The translations under genes and the position numbers were made by a program. From Pollutiaquabacter sp046052345 (GTDB lineage Bacteria > Bacteroidota > Bacteroidia > AKYH767-A > 2013-40CM-41-45), in the NCBI GenBank assembly GCA_046052345.1, contig JBJOMN010000007.1:283602-347601 (forward strand): a DNA stretch of 64,000 nucleotides, written 5' to 3'. This document shows positions 8,390-18,202 of this stretch, piece after piece. The notes beneath the pieces were generated by a model that saw only the letters and a list, made by a program, of their open reading frames with translations, did not search any database and was not told the origin of the DNA. How positions within the stretch are numbered: position 1 is the stretch's first letter; every line of letters begins with the position of its first letter.

Positions 8390-9287
8390 TTACCATGAAC
8401 CGGTCCTGCTCCGGGAAAGTGTTGACGCGCTCGACATAGCTAAGAATGGCGTCTACGTGGACGTCACAATGGGAGGAGCCGGTCATACGCGGGAGATCCT
8501 GCGGAGACTGGGGGAGGGTGGAACGTTATTTGGATTTGATCAGGACGAGGAGGCGGGTGCGAATGCGCCGGCCGACGACAGGTTCACCTGGGTCCGGCAC
8601 AATTACCGTTACCTGAAAAGGTTCCTTACTTATTACGGTAAATGTACCGTTGACGGCATCCTTGCCGACCTGGGGGTTTCATCGCATCAGTTCGACCGTG
8701 CGGAACGCGGCTTTTCTACCCGTTACGAAGGTCCGCTCGATATGCGAATGAACCGTTTGTCGGGAAAGAGCGCGGCCGATGTGGTGAACCGTTACACCGA
8801 GGAAGAGCTGACACGGCTGTTCCGGGAATACGGAGAGATCCGCAATGCACGGGAGCTTGCAGCGAGAATCGTATCGACACGTGCACAAGCTCCCTTCTCA
8901 ACGACGGCTGCGCTTCGGGAATCCACGCTGTCGGTTGCTGAACGTGGAAACGAGTCTCAATACCTGGCGAGGATCTTCCAGGCGTTGAGGATCGAGGTGA
9001 ACGATGAGCTGGGCGCAATCAAGGAGTTTCTCCGGCAGTCCGCCGAAGTGCTCCGGCCCGGGGGGCGTTTGGTTGTCATCGCATATCACTCGCTGGAGGA
9101 TCGTCTGGTCAAGAATTTCATCGCACACGGAAAATTCGAGGGAGAGACTGTGCGGGATATCTACGGCAATCCGGAAGCAGTCCCTTTCCGGTCTGTAACC
9201 CGGAAGCCGGTGGAGCCTGATGCTGAAGAGATCGAAAGGAATCCGCGTGCGCGCAGTGCAAAAATGAGGATCGCAGAGAAAAACTGA
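8376..9287 (+). CDS. rsmH: 16S rRNA (cytosine1402-N4)-methyltransferase
   Basis: RsmH (MraW) methylates N4 of C1402 in the decoding centre of 16S rRNA using S-adenosylmethionine. The 303-residue protein has YHEPVLLRESVD at the N-terminus, SAM motif I in DVTMGGAGHTREIL, the helical insert common to the family, DLGVSSHQFDRAERGFS, and the late block VVIAYHSLEDRLVKNF. It ends with KPVEPDAEEIERNPRARSAK, the usual RsmH ending. It starts inside the end of mraZ and is followed 2 bp later by ftsL. Confidence 0.96.
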   Translation: MTTSSYHEPVLLRESVDALDIAKNGVYVDVTMGGAGHTREILRRLGEGGTLFGFDQDEEAGANAPADDRFTWVRHNYRYLKRFLTYYGKCTVDGILADLGVSSHQFDRAERGFSTRYEGPLDMRMNRLSGKSAADVVNRYTEEELTRLFREYGEIRNARELAARIVSTRAQAPFSTTAALRESTLSVAERGNESQYLARIFQALRIEVNDELGAIKEFLRQSAEVLRPGGRLVVIAYHSLEDRLVKNFIAHGKFEGETVRDIYGNPEAVPFRSVTRKPVEPDAEEIERNPRARSAKMRIAEKN

Positions 9288-9289
9288 AT

Positions 9290-9718
9290 ATGTCTGAAAA
9301 CCGGTTAAGAGACACTGAAGAGGAAAAAACGGTTCCGGAGGAGATCGTCGCCGAAGCTACGCCCAAAAGGCGTAAGAAAGCCGGTATTTCCAGGAGCTTC
9401 ATCCGCTTCATCAATGTGTTCGACTGGTTCGACCGTGACCAGGTGGCCCGGAACATGCCATTCATCCTTTTCCTGAGTTTTCTGGTGATGTGTTACATCG
9501 CCAACAGTTATTACTCGGAGAAACTCATTCGCGACATCGACAAGACCAAACTGGAGCTGAAGGAGAGGAGTGCGGAGTACATCACTATCCGTTCAAAGCT
9601 GATGTACAGCAGTAAACAGTCGGAGGTTGCCCGGTCCGCGGAGTCTCTTGGCCTGAAGGAGAGCACTGAACCCCCTAAGAAACTGGTGATCGTCACCGAA
9701 AAAGCATCCGGCCGTTGA
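9290..9718 (+). CDS. ftsL: FtsL-like cell division protein
   Basis: A bitopic membrane protein of the divisome. Of 142 residues, a charged cytoplasmic segment of about 55 is followed by one membrane span (FILFLSFLVMCYIANSYY), then a periplasmic coiled-coil stretch rich in K/E/L (LIRDIDKTKLELKERSAEY). FtsL sequences are poorly conserved, so the call rests on topology, the SAESLGLKESTEPPKKLVI-type tail known from Bacteroidota FtsL, and position between rsmH and ftsI. Its TGA overlaps the ftsI ATG by one base. Confidence 0.85.
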   Translation: MSENRLRDTEEEKTVPEEIVAEATPKRRKKAGISRSFIRFINVFDWFDRDQVARNMPFILFLSFLVMCYIANSYYSEKLIRDIDKTKLELKERSAEYITIRSKLMYSSKQSEVARSAESLGLKESTEPPKKLVIVTEKASGR

Positions 9719-11823
9719 TGGAAACCAGGAAATCGATCTTGTTCCGTGTGTATATCGGCTTCTTCCTGATATGCCTTTTCGGAGCAGCCATCCTTTTCCA
9801 GATCGGACGCATCCAGTTCGTGGAAGGGGAGATGTGGAAGCAGCGTGCCGACAGCATGATGCTGGAGTACGTCAATATCGAGGCGGCCCGCGGCAACATC
9901 TATTCTTCGGACAGCATGCTGCTGGCGTATTCCGTGCCCATCTATGAACTGCGTCTTGATACCAGGGCGGGGGGCGTCACGGACGAACTTTTCAATGACA
10001 AGATCGATTCCATATCGAACGGCTTAGCACGCATCTTCAACGACAGGACCGCCTCCGAGTACAGGGAGGACCTTGTCAATGCACGGGCAGCGAAAGAGCG
10101 CTACCATCTCATCCGCAGAGGCGTCAATTACCTTGAGCTGCAACAAGTCAGGCAATTGCCCGTCTTCCGTATGGGAAAATACAAAGGCGGGCTGATGGTC
10201 GAGCAACAGAACCGCCGCGACCTTACGTACCGTGAGCTGGCAAAGCGCACCATCGGCACACCGCGGGACGCAAAGCCCGTAGGAATCGAAGCGGCCTTCA
10301 ATGAAGAGCTAAAGGGGGTCAGCGGGCGACGGTTGATGCAGAAGATCGCCGGCAATACCTGGAAGCCCGTTAATGACCGGGATGAAATCGAGCCGAGGGA
10401 CGGTAACGACATTATCACTACGATAGACCTCAATATCCAGGACGTGGCTTCCAGTTCGTTGGAAAAGCACCTGCGATTACACAACGCCGACAAAGGGTGT
10501 GCCGTGCTTATGGAAGTGGCCACCGGCGACATCAAGGCCATATCCAATCTTACCAAGATGGAGGACGGTTCCTACCGCGAAGTCTATAACTACGCCATTG
10601 CGGAGGCTACCTATCCGGGATCCACTTTCAAGCTGGCATCCATGCTGGCGGTCATCGATGACGGATTCGCCGACACCTCCGATTACGTATTCGTCGGTAA
10701 CGGCTCAACTTTTTATTACGGGAAGGAAGTGAAGGACGCGCATCCTCCTGCCTCACCGCGGATGACGGTCAAGGAGGTCTTTGAGAATTCATCGAACGTA
10801 GGGACCACCCGTCTCGTCTACCAGTATTACGCCAAAGATCCTGAACGTTTCATCCGTAAGGTCTATTCCTTCGGTTTGGGGACCAAGCTTGGTCTGCAGA
10901 TCGCCGGAGAAGCCCAGCCCCGCATCAAACACAAGGATGAAGAGGGATGGTCCGCCATCTCCCTGCCATGGATCTCCTACGGTTACGAGACCGCACTGAC
11001 GCCGATACAGATTCTCGCCTTCTACAATGCCGTAGCGAACAACGGACGGATGGTCCGTCCGAAATTCGTCCGGGAGATACGGCACAGCGGTCAGCTTGTC
11101 GAAGCGTTCCCGACCGAGGTCATCCGTGATTCCATCGCATCGCCGGTGGCGATATCCAAGGTGCGTAAGATGATGGAAGGTGTTGTTGAGCGCGGCACCG
11201 GATCCGTCCTGAACAAGTCCCCTTATCGGATCGCCGGCAAGACCGGTACTGCTCAGTTGCAGGCGAAACGTATGCAGGACGGGACAGTCCGGATGACCTA
11301 TCAGGCCTCTTTCGCAGGATACTTTCCGGCCGACCGTCCCAAGTACAGCTGCATAGTGGTTGTCTATGCGCCGTCCAATGATGTCTATTATGGCGGCACC
11401 GTTGCCGCTCCCGTCTTCAAGGACATCGCGGACAAAGTCTATTCCACCCGGCTGGACCTGCAAGTGGATCCTCTTCAGAAGGATTCCGCTGCCGTCTTGC
11501 CGCTTCCCCTCGCCAAGGCGGGTTACCGGCAGGACGTACAGCATGTCCTGAAGACCTTATCACTTCCCTATGCCTATCCCGAGAACGCGACCTGGGTCAG
11601 TTCCACGACAGACGAAAGGCTGGTAAAGCTTACTCCCCGCCCTGGCAAACCGGGTACGGCTCCTAACGTGATGGGTATGGGATTGCGCGACGCACTGTTC
11701 GTGCTGGAGAACGAAGGGTTGAGCGTAAGTGTGGCCGGCAAAGGAAAAGTGACCGGACAATCCATTAAAGCAGGCTCTGCGATACGTAAGGGGGATGCCA
11801 TCAAACTTGTACTGAATCAATGA
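9718..11823 (+). CDS. ftsI: division-specific peptidoglycan transpeptidase (PBP3/FtsI) with PASTA domain
   Basis: Class B penicillin-binding protein that cross-links septal peptidoglycan. The ATG at 9718 is preferred over the TTG at 9715 because it gives the typical stop-start overlap. The 701-residue protein has an N-terminal anchor (ILFRVYIGFFLICLFGAAIL), a pedestal domain with ARGNIYSSD, and a transpeptidase domain with STFK (Ser302 nucleophile), SSN (358-360) and KTGT (about 508). A C-terminal PASTA domain (PNVMGMGLRDALFVLENEGL onward) is usual in Bacteroidota FtsI. It overlaps murE by 4 bp (ATGA). Confidence 0.96.
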   Translation: METRKSILFRVYIGFFLICLFGAAILFQIGRIQFVEGEMWKQRADSMMLEYVNIEAARGNIYSSDSMLLAYSVPIYELRLDTRAGGVTDELFNDKIDSISNGLARIFNDRTASEYREDLVNARAAKERYHLIRRGVNYLELQQVRQLPVFRMGKYKGGLMVEQQNRRDLTYRELAKRTIGTPRDAKPVGIEAAFNEELKGVSGRRLMQKIAGNTWKPVNDRDEIEPRDGNDIITTIDLNIQDVASSSLEKHLRLHNADKGCAVLMEVATGDIKAISNLTKMEDGSYREVYNYAIAEATYPGSTFKLASMLAVIDDGFADTSDYVFVGNGSTFYYGKEVKDAHPPASPRMTVKEVFENSSNVGTTRLVYQYYAKDPERFIRKVYSFGLGTKLGLQIAGEAQPRIKHKDEEGWSAISLPWISYGYETALTPIQILAFYNAVANNGRMVRPKFVREIRHSGQLVEAFPTEVIRDSIASPVAISKVRKMMEGVVERGTGSVLNKSPYRIAGKTGTAQLQAKRMQDGTVRMTYQASFAGYFPADRPKYSCIVVVYAPSNDVYYGGTVAAPVFKDIADKVYSTRLDLQVDPLQKDSAAVLPLPLAKAGYRQDVQHVLKTLSLPYAYPENATWVSSTTDERLVKLTPRPGKPGTAPNVMGMGLRDALFVLENEGLSVSVAGKGKVTGQSIKAGSAIRKGDAIKLVLNQ

Positions 11824-13277
11824 AGGCGCTCAAGGACATATTGTACAAGGCGGGAATCGAAGAAGTAGTCGGATCGACCTCGGTGGAGATCACGGACATC
11901 TGCTTTGACTCGCGCAAGGCCGGCAAGGGGTCCGTCTTCGTAGCCGTGAAGGGAACACAATCCGACGGACATGCCTTCATTCCGCAAGTCGTAGCCGCAG
12001 GGGCTTCGGCGGTTGTCTGCGAGGTGTTGCCCCATGAAACCGTCCGGGGGGTGACGTATGTCCGTGTACAGGATTCGGCGTACGCGCTGGGTGTCATGGC
12101 CGACAATTTCCACGACCATCCTTCTGAAAAACTCTCACTGGTCGGTGTCACCGGAACAAACGGAAAGACCACCACGGTGACGCTCCTCTTTCAGTTGTTC
12201 CGTCATCTTGGATACGGGGCCGGCCTTATTTCCACTGTCCGCAACCAGGTGAACGACGAAGTGTTCGAGAGCACCCATACCACCCCCGATCCGGTTCAGC
12301 TCAATGCACTTCTCTCTTCGATGGTGTCAGCCGGTTGCCGGTACGCCTTCATGGAAGTAAGCTCACATGCGGTGGTGCAGCAGCGCATCGCCGGGCTCCG
12401 TTTCAAGGGAGCTGTCTTCACGAACATCACCCATGATCATCTTGATTTTCACAAGACGTTCGATGCCTACCTGAAAGCCAAGAAGCGATTCTTCGACGGT
12501 CTGCCGGAGGATTCGTTCGCACTTACCAATTCGGATGACAGGAACGGGCAGGTGATGGTCCAAAATACTCGGGCTCGGAAGTATACATACGGTGTAAAAT
12601 CCATGGCGGACTTCAAGTGCAGGTTGATCGAGAACGAGTTTTCAGGACTCATGCTCAATCTGGATGGCCGGGATGTGCTCTGCAGGTTGGTGGGCAGCTT
12701 CAATGCATACAATCTTACGGCGGCATACGCGGCTGCAGTCCTGCTGGAACAGGATAGGCTGCAGGTGCTTACTGCACTCAGTCTTTTGCAACCTGTGGAG
12801 GGCCGCTTCGATCATGTCAGTTCCACCGGTGTTGTCGGAATCGTCGATTATGCGCACACCCCCGATGCGCTGCAGAATGTCCTCAATACGTTGCACGATG
12901 TATCTGCCGGCGGCGGAAGGATCATCACTATCGTAGGATGCGGCGGCGACCGTGATGCGGCGAAGCGTCCCGTCATGGCACGGATCGCCTGCGAGCTCAG
13001 CGACAGGGTGATACTTACCAGTGATAATCCCAGGAGCGAGGATCCTGCGGACATCCTGCGACAGATGGAAACAGGTGTTCCTGCCAAAGACCACTTGAAG
13101 ACCTTGACAATCGCTGACCGTAAGGAGGCCATCAAGACGGCAGTATCCATATCCCGCCCGGGCGACATCATACTTGTCGCGGGGAAAGGCCATGAGAAAT
13201 ACCAGGAGATAAACGGAATCAGACATCCCTTCGACGACAAGCAGGTCCTGGAGGAATACTTCAAGATGAAAGACTGA
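11820..13277 (+). CDS. murE: UDP-MurNAc-L-Ala-D-Glu:meso-diaminopimelate ligase
   Basis: Adds the third residue of the peptidoglycan stem peptide in the cytoplasm. The 485-residue protein has the ATP loop GVTGTNGKTTTV (residues 109-120), the Mur-ligase block STHTTPDPVQL and the carbamylated-lysine region. The motif DNPR (402-405) in TSDNPRSEDP specifies meso-diaminopimelate rather than lysine, so the wall is predicted to be mDAP type. The ATGA overlap with ftsI and the 1-bp gap to mraY indicate tight coupling. Confidence 0.96.
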   Translation: MKALKDILYKAGIEEVVGSTSVEITDICFDSRKAGKGSVFVAVKGTQSDGHAFIPQVVAAGASAVVCEVLPHETVRGVTYVRVQDSAYALGVMADNFHDHPSEKLSLVGVTGTNGKTTTVTLLFQLFRHLGYGAGLISTVRNQVNDEVFESTHTTPDPVQLNALLSSMVSAGCRYAFMEVSSHAVVQQRIAGLRFKGAVFTNITHDHLDFHKTFDAYLKAKKRFFDGLPEDSFALTNSDDRNGQVMVQNTRARKYTYGVKSMADFKCRLIENEFSGLMLNLDGRDVLCRLVGSFNAYNLTAAYAAAVLLEQDRLQVLTALSLLQPVEGRFDHVSSTGVVGIVDYAHTPDALQNVLNTLHDVSAGGGRIITIVGCGGDRDAAKRPVMARIACELSDRVILTSDNPRSEDPADILRQMETGVPAKDHLKTLTIADRKEAIKTAVSISRPGDIILVAGKGHEKYQEINGIRHPFDDKQVLEEYFKMKD

Positions 13278-13278
13278 C

Positions 13279-14538
13279 ATGCTTTATTATCTGTTCAGAT
13301 ATATCGATCAGCAATTCGACCTGCCCGGAGCCGGAGTCTTCCAGTACATCTCCTTCCGCGCGGCGATGGCCGTGATCACTTCCTTGTTCATTTCCTTGCT
13401 GATGGGTAAGACCATCATCCGGTATCTGCATCGGAAACAGGTGGGTGAGACGGTACGCGATCTCGGCCTGGAAGGTCAAAAGGAGAAGCAGGGAACTCCC
13501 ACCATGGGCGGGTTCATCATCCTTGCCGCCATCCTGGTGCCTACGTTGCTCTTCGCACGATTGCTGAATGTGTATGTGATCCTGATGCTCGTCACCACGG
13601 TGTGGCTGGGACTCATTGGCTTCCTGGACGATTATATCAAGGTGTTCAAGAAGGACAAAGAAGGTTTGGCAGGACGCTTCAAGGTGATGGGACAGGTGGG
13701 TCTCGGACTGATTGTCGGCATCACTCTGTACTTCAATGAATATGTGGTGGTGAAAGAGCGCGTGGAGAAGGAGAATATCACGGTGAAGCATGTGCATTCG
13801 AACGTCATCGAGGACATCAGGCAGCATGAAGAGGCGCTTTACTCCGGTGCTGCGGTCAAGTCCACCACTACGACGATTCCCTTCATCAAGAACCACGAGT
13901 TCGATTATTCCGATCTGCTGGCTTGGACCGGCGAAGGTTATCGCAAGTGGGCCTGGCTGGTATTCATTCCCATCGTGATATTGATCATCACCGCGGTATC
14001 GAATGGTGCGAACATCACTGACGGTATCGACGGTCTCGCAACGGGCACTTCGGCGATCGTAGGCGCTACGCTGGGGCTGTTGGCCTACGTGTCCGGAAAC
14101 ACCGTTTTCGCAAACTACCTCAATATCATGTACATCCCTTACACCGGGGAGCTGGTGGTTTTCATGGCCGCATTTGTCGGAGCCTGTGTGGGATTCCTTT
14201 GGTACAACGCGTATCCGGCCCAGGTCTTCATGGGCGATACCGGAAGCCTGGCGTTGGGGGGCATCATCGCCGCCTTCGCCATAGCCATCCGTAAGGAGTT
14301 GCTGATCCCTGTTTTGTGCGGCATCTTCTTCATCGAAAACCTATCGGTCGTATTGCAGGTAAGCTATTTCAAGTACACCAAGAAGAAATACGGAGAAGGC
14401 CGGCGCATCTTCAGGATGTCCCCCTTGCACCATCATTATCAGAAGCTGGGATACCACGAGTCGAAGATCGTATCCCGGTTCTGGATCATCGGAATCTTCC
14501 TCGCCATCGTCACCATGGTGACACTTAAACTGAGATAG
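13279..14538 (+). CDS. mraY: phospho-N-acetylmuramoyl-pentapeptide transferase
   Basis: Integral membrane enzyme that transfers phospho-MurNAc-pentapeptide to undecaprenyl phosphate to make lipid I. The 419-residue protein has about ten membrane spans. Active-site signatures are GTPTMGGF, GFLDDYIKVFKKDKEGL, NITDGIDGLATG, FMGDTGSLALGG and the late SPLHHHYQ. It is about 50-60 residues longer than the E. coli enzyme because of an insert of roughly 65 residues (KERVEKENITVKHVHSNV onward), a known feature of Bacteroidota MraY. Confidence 0.96.
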   Translation: MLYYLFRYIDQQFDLPGAGVFQYISFRAAMAVITSLFISLLMGKTIIRYLHRKQVGETVRDLGLEGQKEKQGTPTMGGFIILAAILVPTLLFARLLNVYVILMLVTTVWLGLIGFLDDYIKVFKKDKEGLAGRFKVMGQVGLGLIVGITLYFNEYVVVKERVEKENITVKHVHSNVIEDIRQHEEALYSGAAVKSTTTTIPFIKNHEFDYSDLLAWTGEGYRKWAWLVFIPIVILIITAVSNGANITDGIDGLATGTSAIVGATLGLLAYVSGNTVFANYLNIMYIPYTGELVVFMAAFVGACVGFLWYNAYPAQVFMGDTGSLALGGIIAAFAIAIRKELLIPVLCGIFFIENLSVVLQVSYFKYTKKKYGEGRRIFRMSPLHHHYQKLGYHESKIVSRFWIIGIFLAIVTMVTLKLR

Positions 14539-14557
14539 GGAGACCCCGACCAACACC

Positions 14558-15910
14558 ATGAGCACACACACACCACCTCTTCTTGTCATCCTCGGCGCCG
14601 CTGAAAGCGGGGTGGGAGCCGCTGTCCTCGCGCTGAGGAAAGGGCTTCGTGTATTTGTTTCCGATCATGGCACAATAAAGCAGGAGTATAAGCAGCTGTT
14701 GGACAAGTACGGAATAGCCTGGGAGGAAGGCGGCCATGACGAAGACAGGATACTGGCGGCCCACGAGGTGGTGAAAAGCCCCGGTGTCCCTGACACGGCT
14801 CCCATCGTAAAAAAGATCGTAGCGAAGGGGATTCCGGTCATCTCCGAGATTGAATTCGCCGGACGTTACACCAAGGCAAAGATCATAGGTATCACGGGGA
14901 CCAACGGCAAGACGACCACCACGCTGCTGACCTATCACATACTCAGCAAGGCGGGACTCGACGTGGGTCTTGCAGGCAATGTCGGAAAGAGTTTCGCCAT
15001 GCAGGTCGCCGAATCCGACCACGACTACTTCGTGCTTGAGCTGAGCAGCTTCCAGCTGGACGGACTGACGGATTTCAAATGCGACATCGCCGTCCTTACG
15101 AACATCACGCCGGATCATCTCGACAGATACGAGTACAAACTGGAAAATTATGTCCGCTCCAAATTCCGCATAACACGGAACCAGACGGCGGACGACGTCT
15201 TCATCTATTGCGATGATGATCCTCTTACTGCCGAACACCTCGGATTCATCGAGGGGCAGGCGATCCGTTATCCGTTTTCAATCCTTAAACACCTCCCGCA
15301 GGGAGCCTGCCTCGAACAACAAACACTAACCATACACACACATCAACAACAACACTTCAACATGCTCGTACACGAACTCGCCCTTCAGGGAAAACACAAC
15401 CTCTACAATTCCATGGCTGCCGGCATCGCCGCGCGCGTACTCGACATCCGTAACGAAGCCATACGTGAAAGCCTTTCCGACTTCCGCAGTGTGGAACACC
15501 GCCTTGAATCCGTACTGTCGGTTCACGGGATCGAATTCATCAATGATTCCAAGGCTACGAACGTCAACTCGACATGGTATGCGCTGGAAAGCATGACGCG
15601 TCCTGTGATCCTGATCCTAGGGGGTGTCGACAAAGGCAATGATTATTCGGCGATTTCGGAGCTGGCCAAGGAAAAGGTGAAAGCCATCGTCTGCCTGGGA
15701 GTCGACAATCGCAAGATCCTGAAGGCGTTCAAGGACATCGTCCCTCAGATCGTCGAAACGAAGACGGCTGAAGACGCTGTCCAGGCCTCTTACCGGCTTG
15801 GCAAGAAGGGCGATGTCGTATTGCTGTCGCCCGCATGTGCAAGTTTCGACTTGTTCGAGAATTACGAGGACCGCGGACGCCAATTCAAAAAGGCTGTCCG
15901 CGCCCTCTGA
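14558..15910 (+). CDS. murD: UDP-MurNAc-L-alanine:D-glutamate ligase
   Basis: Cytoplasmic Mur ligase adding D-glutamate. The 450-residue protein has an N-terminal nucleotide-binding domain (LVILGAAESGVGAAVLALRK), the ATP loop GITGTNGKTTTTLL, the central LSSFQLDGLTDFKCDIAVLT and NITPDHLDRYEY, and the C-terminal FINDSKATNVNSTWYAL with LGGVDKGNDY. All family motifs are intact. It lies 19 bp after mraY. The stretch 15320-15360 is unusually rich in ACA/CAA repeats (QTLTIHTHQQQHF), a low-complexity surface loop. Confidence 0.95.
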   Translation: MSTHTPPLLVILGAAESGVGAAVLALRKGLRVFVSDHGTIKQEYKQLLDKYGIAWEEGGHDEDRILAAHEVVKSPGVPDTAPIVKKIVAKGIPVISEIEFAGRYTKAKIIGITGTNGKTTTTLLTYHILSKAGLDVGLAGNVGKSFAMQVAESDHDYFVLELSSFQLDGLTDFKCDIAVLTNITPDHLDRYEYKLENYVRSKFRITRNQTADDVFIYCDDDPLTAEHLGFIEGQAIRYPFSILKHLPQGACLEQQTLTIHTHQQQHFNMLVHELALQGKHNLYNSMAAGIAARVLDIRNEAIRESLSDFRSVEHRLESVLSVHGIEFINDSKATNVNSTWYALESMTRPVILILGGVDKGNDYSAISELAKEKVKAIVCLGVDNRKILKAFKDIVPQIVETKTAEDAVQASYRLGKKGDVVLLSPACASFDLFENYEDRGRQFKKAVRAL

Positions 15911-15954
15911 TAGCGGCCGAATGCGATGCTGCAGTAACATCAACCTTATAGAAC

Positions 15955-17121
15955 ATGTCCGTACACGAAAACTGGCTTGACAAGTATTTCAAAGGCGACC
16001 GTACCATTTGGATGGTCGTGTTCGTCCTGTCGATCTTCTCTTTGCTGGCCGTGTACAGCAGTACAGGGACTTTGGCTTACAAACGGCAGCACGGCACGGA
16101 ATACTTCCTGTTCAAGCACCTGCTGATACTGGGCACTGGAATCGGCCTGATGTATGCAGCCCACCGCATCCGGTATACGGTCTATTCCAAGATCTCCACG
16201 TTGGCGATTTTCCTGACGGTGCCGCTGCTATTGCTTACCCTGATCCTGGGTACCAACCTGAACGAGGCCAGCCGATGGCTGACGCTGCCGGTCATCAATA
16301 TGACCTTTCAGACCTCTGATCTGGCGAAGCTTTCCCTGGTCATGTACGTGGCAAGGATCCTGTCCAAGCGACAGGAAGAGGACATGACTTTCCGCTCCAT
16401 CTTCTTTCCGTTGCTTGTGCCTGTCATGTTGGTCTGCGGACTCATTCTTCCGGCCAATTTCTCCACTGCCGCAGTGCTTTTCATCTCTTGTCTTTTCCTG
16501 ATGCTGATCGGACGTGTCAAGATCAAACACCTGATGTACATGATGGGGATCGGTCTTGCAGGTCTGGGCCTTTACATCCTTGTCGCCATTGCATTAGGCA
16601 ACCCTCAGCGCATACATACCTGGCAGGCGCGCATCGAGCGTTTCTCTCATCCTGAATCGGAGGATAATTACCAGACGGACCAGGCCAAGATCGCCATCGC
16701 CAAAGGCGGAATCGTCGGAAGGTTCCCCGGAAACAGCACGCAACGTAATTTCCTTCCGCATCCGTATTCCGATTTCATCTATGCCATCATCATCGAAGAA
16801 TACGGCATGATCGGCGGGGCATTGATCCTGTTCCTGTATCTGCTGCTGTTCTATAGGGTGGTCCGCTTCATCCACCACAGTCCGATGGCTTTCGGCACCT
16901 TATTGTCGGTCGGGTGTGTCTTCATACTCACCTTCCAGGCCATGATCAACATGGCGGTCGCAGTCGGATTGTTTCCCGTTACAGGTCAGCCTTTGCCGCT
17001 GGTCAGCATGGGCGGATCTTCGATATGGTTCACCAGTATCGGTATCGGCATCATACTGAGCGTTAGCCGTCAGGTTGAAAAGGAAAAGAAGGAAGGAGGC
17101 GATGAGCTTGCAACGGCCTAA
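15955..17121 (+). CDS. ftsW: divisome SEDS glycosyltransferase FtsW
   Basis: SEDS-family peptidoglycan glycosyltransferase that pairs with FtsI at the septum. The 388-residue protein has about ten membrane spans and starts LDKYFKGDRTIWMVVFVLS. Characteristic segments are NEASRWLTLP, QTSDLAKLSLVMYVARIL, QTDQAKIAIAKGGIVG, HPYSDFIYAIIIEEYG and the final GLFPVTGQPLPLVSMGGSS. Position between murD and murG favours FtsW over RodA. Its 3' end overlaps murG by 20 bp. Confidence 0.94.
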   Translation: MSVHENWLDKYFKGDRTIWMVVFVLSIFSLLAVYSSTGTLAYKRQHGTEYFLFKHLLILGTGIGLMYAAHRIRYTVYSKISTLAIFLTVPLLLLTLILGTNLNEASRWLTLPVINMTFQTSDLAKLSLVMYVARILSKRQEEDMTFRSIFFPLLVPVMLVCGLILPANFSTAAVLFISCLFLMLIGRVKIKHLMYMMGIGLAGLGLYILVAIALGNPQRIHTWQARIERFSHPESEDNYQTDQAKIAIAKGGIVGRFPGNSTQRNFLPHPYSDFIYAIIIEEYGMIGGALILFLYLLLFYRVVRFIHHSPMAFGTLLSVGCVFILTFQAMINMAVAVGLFPVTGQPLPLVSMGGSSIWFTSIGIGIILSVSRQVEKEKKEGGDELATA

Positions 17122-18202
17122 GATCAAAGTGATCATCAGTGGTGGCGGAACCGGGGGGCATATTTTCCCGGCCATAGCCATCGCGCAGGCGTTGCTTCGG
17201 CTCAATCCGCAGAACGAATTGTTATTCGTAGGGGCGAACGGACGTATGGAGATGGAAAAGGTACCTGCTGCCGGCTTCCGCATCGTGGGTCTTGATATTG
17301 CAGGGCTGCAGCGCCGCTTCGCTTTTTCGAATCTGCTGCTGCCCTTCAAGGTCATTGGAAGCCTTCTTAAAGCCCGTTCGATTGTCAGGGAGTTCCGGCC
17401 GGACGTGGCAGTCGGTGTGGGCGGATATGCCAGCGGCCCTTTGCTTTTCGCGGCATCAGGTATGAATGTGCCGACGCTCATACAGGAACAGAACTCGTTT
17501 GCAGGAGTCACCAACAGGATACTTTCCCGAAGGGCCGAACGGATCTGTGTCGCTTACAGCGGAATGGAGAAGTATTTTCCTACGGATAAAACAACCCTCA
17601 CAGGCAATCCCGTGCGTGCCGATCTCAAAGACATAGAGGGAAAAAGGGAAGAGGGCCTCGTGTATTTCGGCCTTGCCGATAGAAAGCCGGTTGTACTGGT
17701 GATCGGCGGAAGCCTTGGCGCCCGTACCATCAATCGGGCGATACTTGCGGGTAAGGATAAGTTTGAAAGAGAAGGAGTGCAAGTCCTCTGGCAGACCGGG
17801 AAAGGCGGTGCGGACTACGCATCGTACTCCGACCATAGCTTGAAAGTCCTTCCTTTCATTCAACGTATGGATCTCGCTTATGCAGTTGCCGACGTCGTCG
17901 TATCACGAGCCGGTGCAAGCTCTGTTTCCGAACTGGCGCTGGCGAAAAAGGCTGCTATTCTTGTTCCGTCCCCGAATGTAGCGGAGGACCATCAGACGAA
18001 AAATGCGATGGCCCTGGTGGGAAAGGACGCAGCGCTTCTGGTGGAGGACCGGAGTGCTGAAACGGAGTTGGTTGACCGGGTGCTCGAACTGCTGCGCGAC
18101 CTTCCGAAAAGGCAGGATTTGTCGCGCAAGATCGCAGGGTTCGGAATGCCCGATGCCGCAGACGTCATTGCCGGAGAAATCTATAAGCTGTCCGGAAAAT
18201 GA
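17102..18202 (+). CDS. murG: UDP-GlcNAc:lipid I N-acetylglucosaminyltransferase
   Basis: Peripheral membrane GT-B enzyme making lipid II. The frame is open from a TTG at 17075, but the ATG at 17102 is chosen: it is preceded by GGAGG at good spacing and directly leads into the family N-terminus KVIISGGGTGGHIFPAIAIA. This gives 366 residues. Other motifs are GVGGYASGPLLFA, QEQNSFAGVTNRIL, VIGGSLGARTIN and, in the C-terminal domain, SRAGASSVSELALAKKAAIL with PNVAEDHQTKNA. It overlaps ftsW by 20 bp and murC by 4 bp. Confidence 0.95.
   Translation: MSLQRPKIKVIISGGGTGGHIFPAIAIAQALLRLNPQNELLFVGANGRMEMEKVPAAGFRIVGLDIAGLQRRFAFSNLLLPFKVIGSLLKARSIVREFRPDVAVGVGGYASGPLLFAASGMNVPTLIQEQNSFAGVTNRILSRRAERICVAYSGMEKYFPTDKTTLTGNPVRADLKDIEGKREEGLVYFGLADRKPVVLVIGGSLGARTINRAILAGKDKFEREGVQVLWQTGKGGADYASYSDHSLKVLPFIQRMDLAYAVADVVVSRAGASSVSELALAKKAAILVPSPNVAEDHQTKNAMALVGKDAALLVEDRSAETELVDRVLELLRDLPKRQDLSRKIAGFGMPDAADVIAGEIYKLSGK

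Noticed and set aside
17075..17101. TTG start for murG at 17075
   Set aside because: The ATG at 17102 has a GGAGG site and leads directly into the conserved N-terminus.
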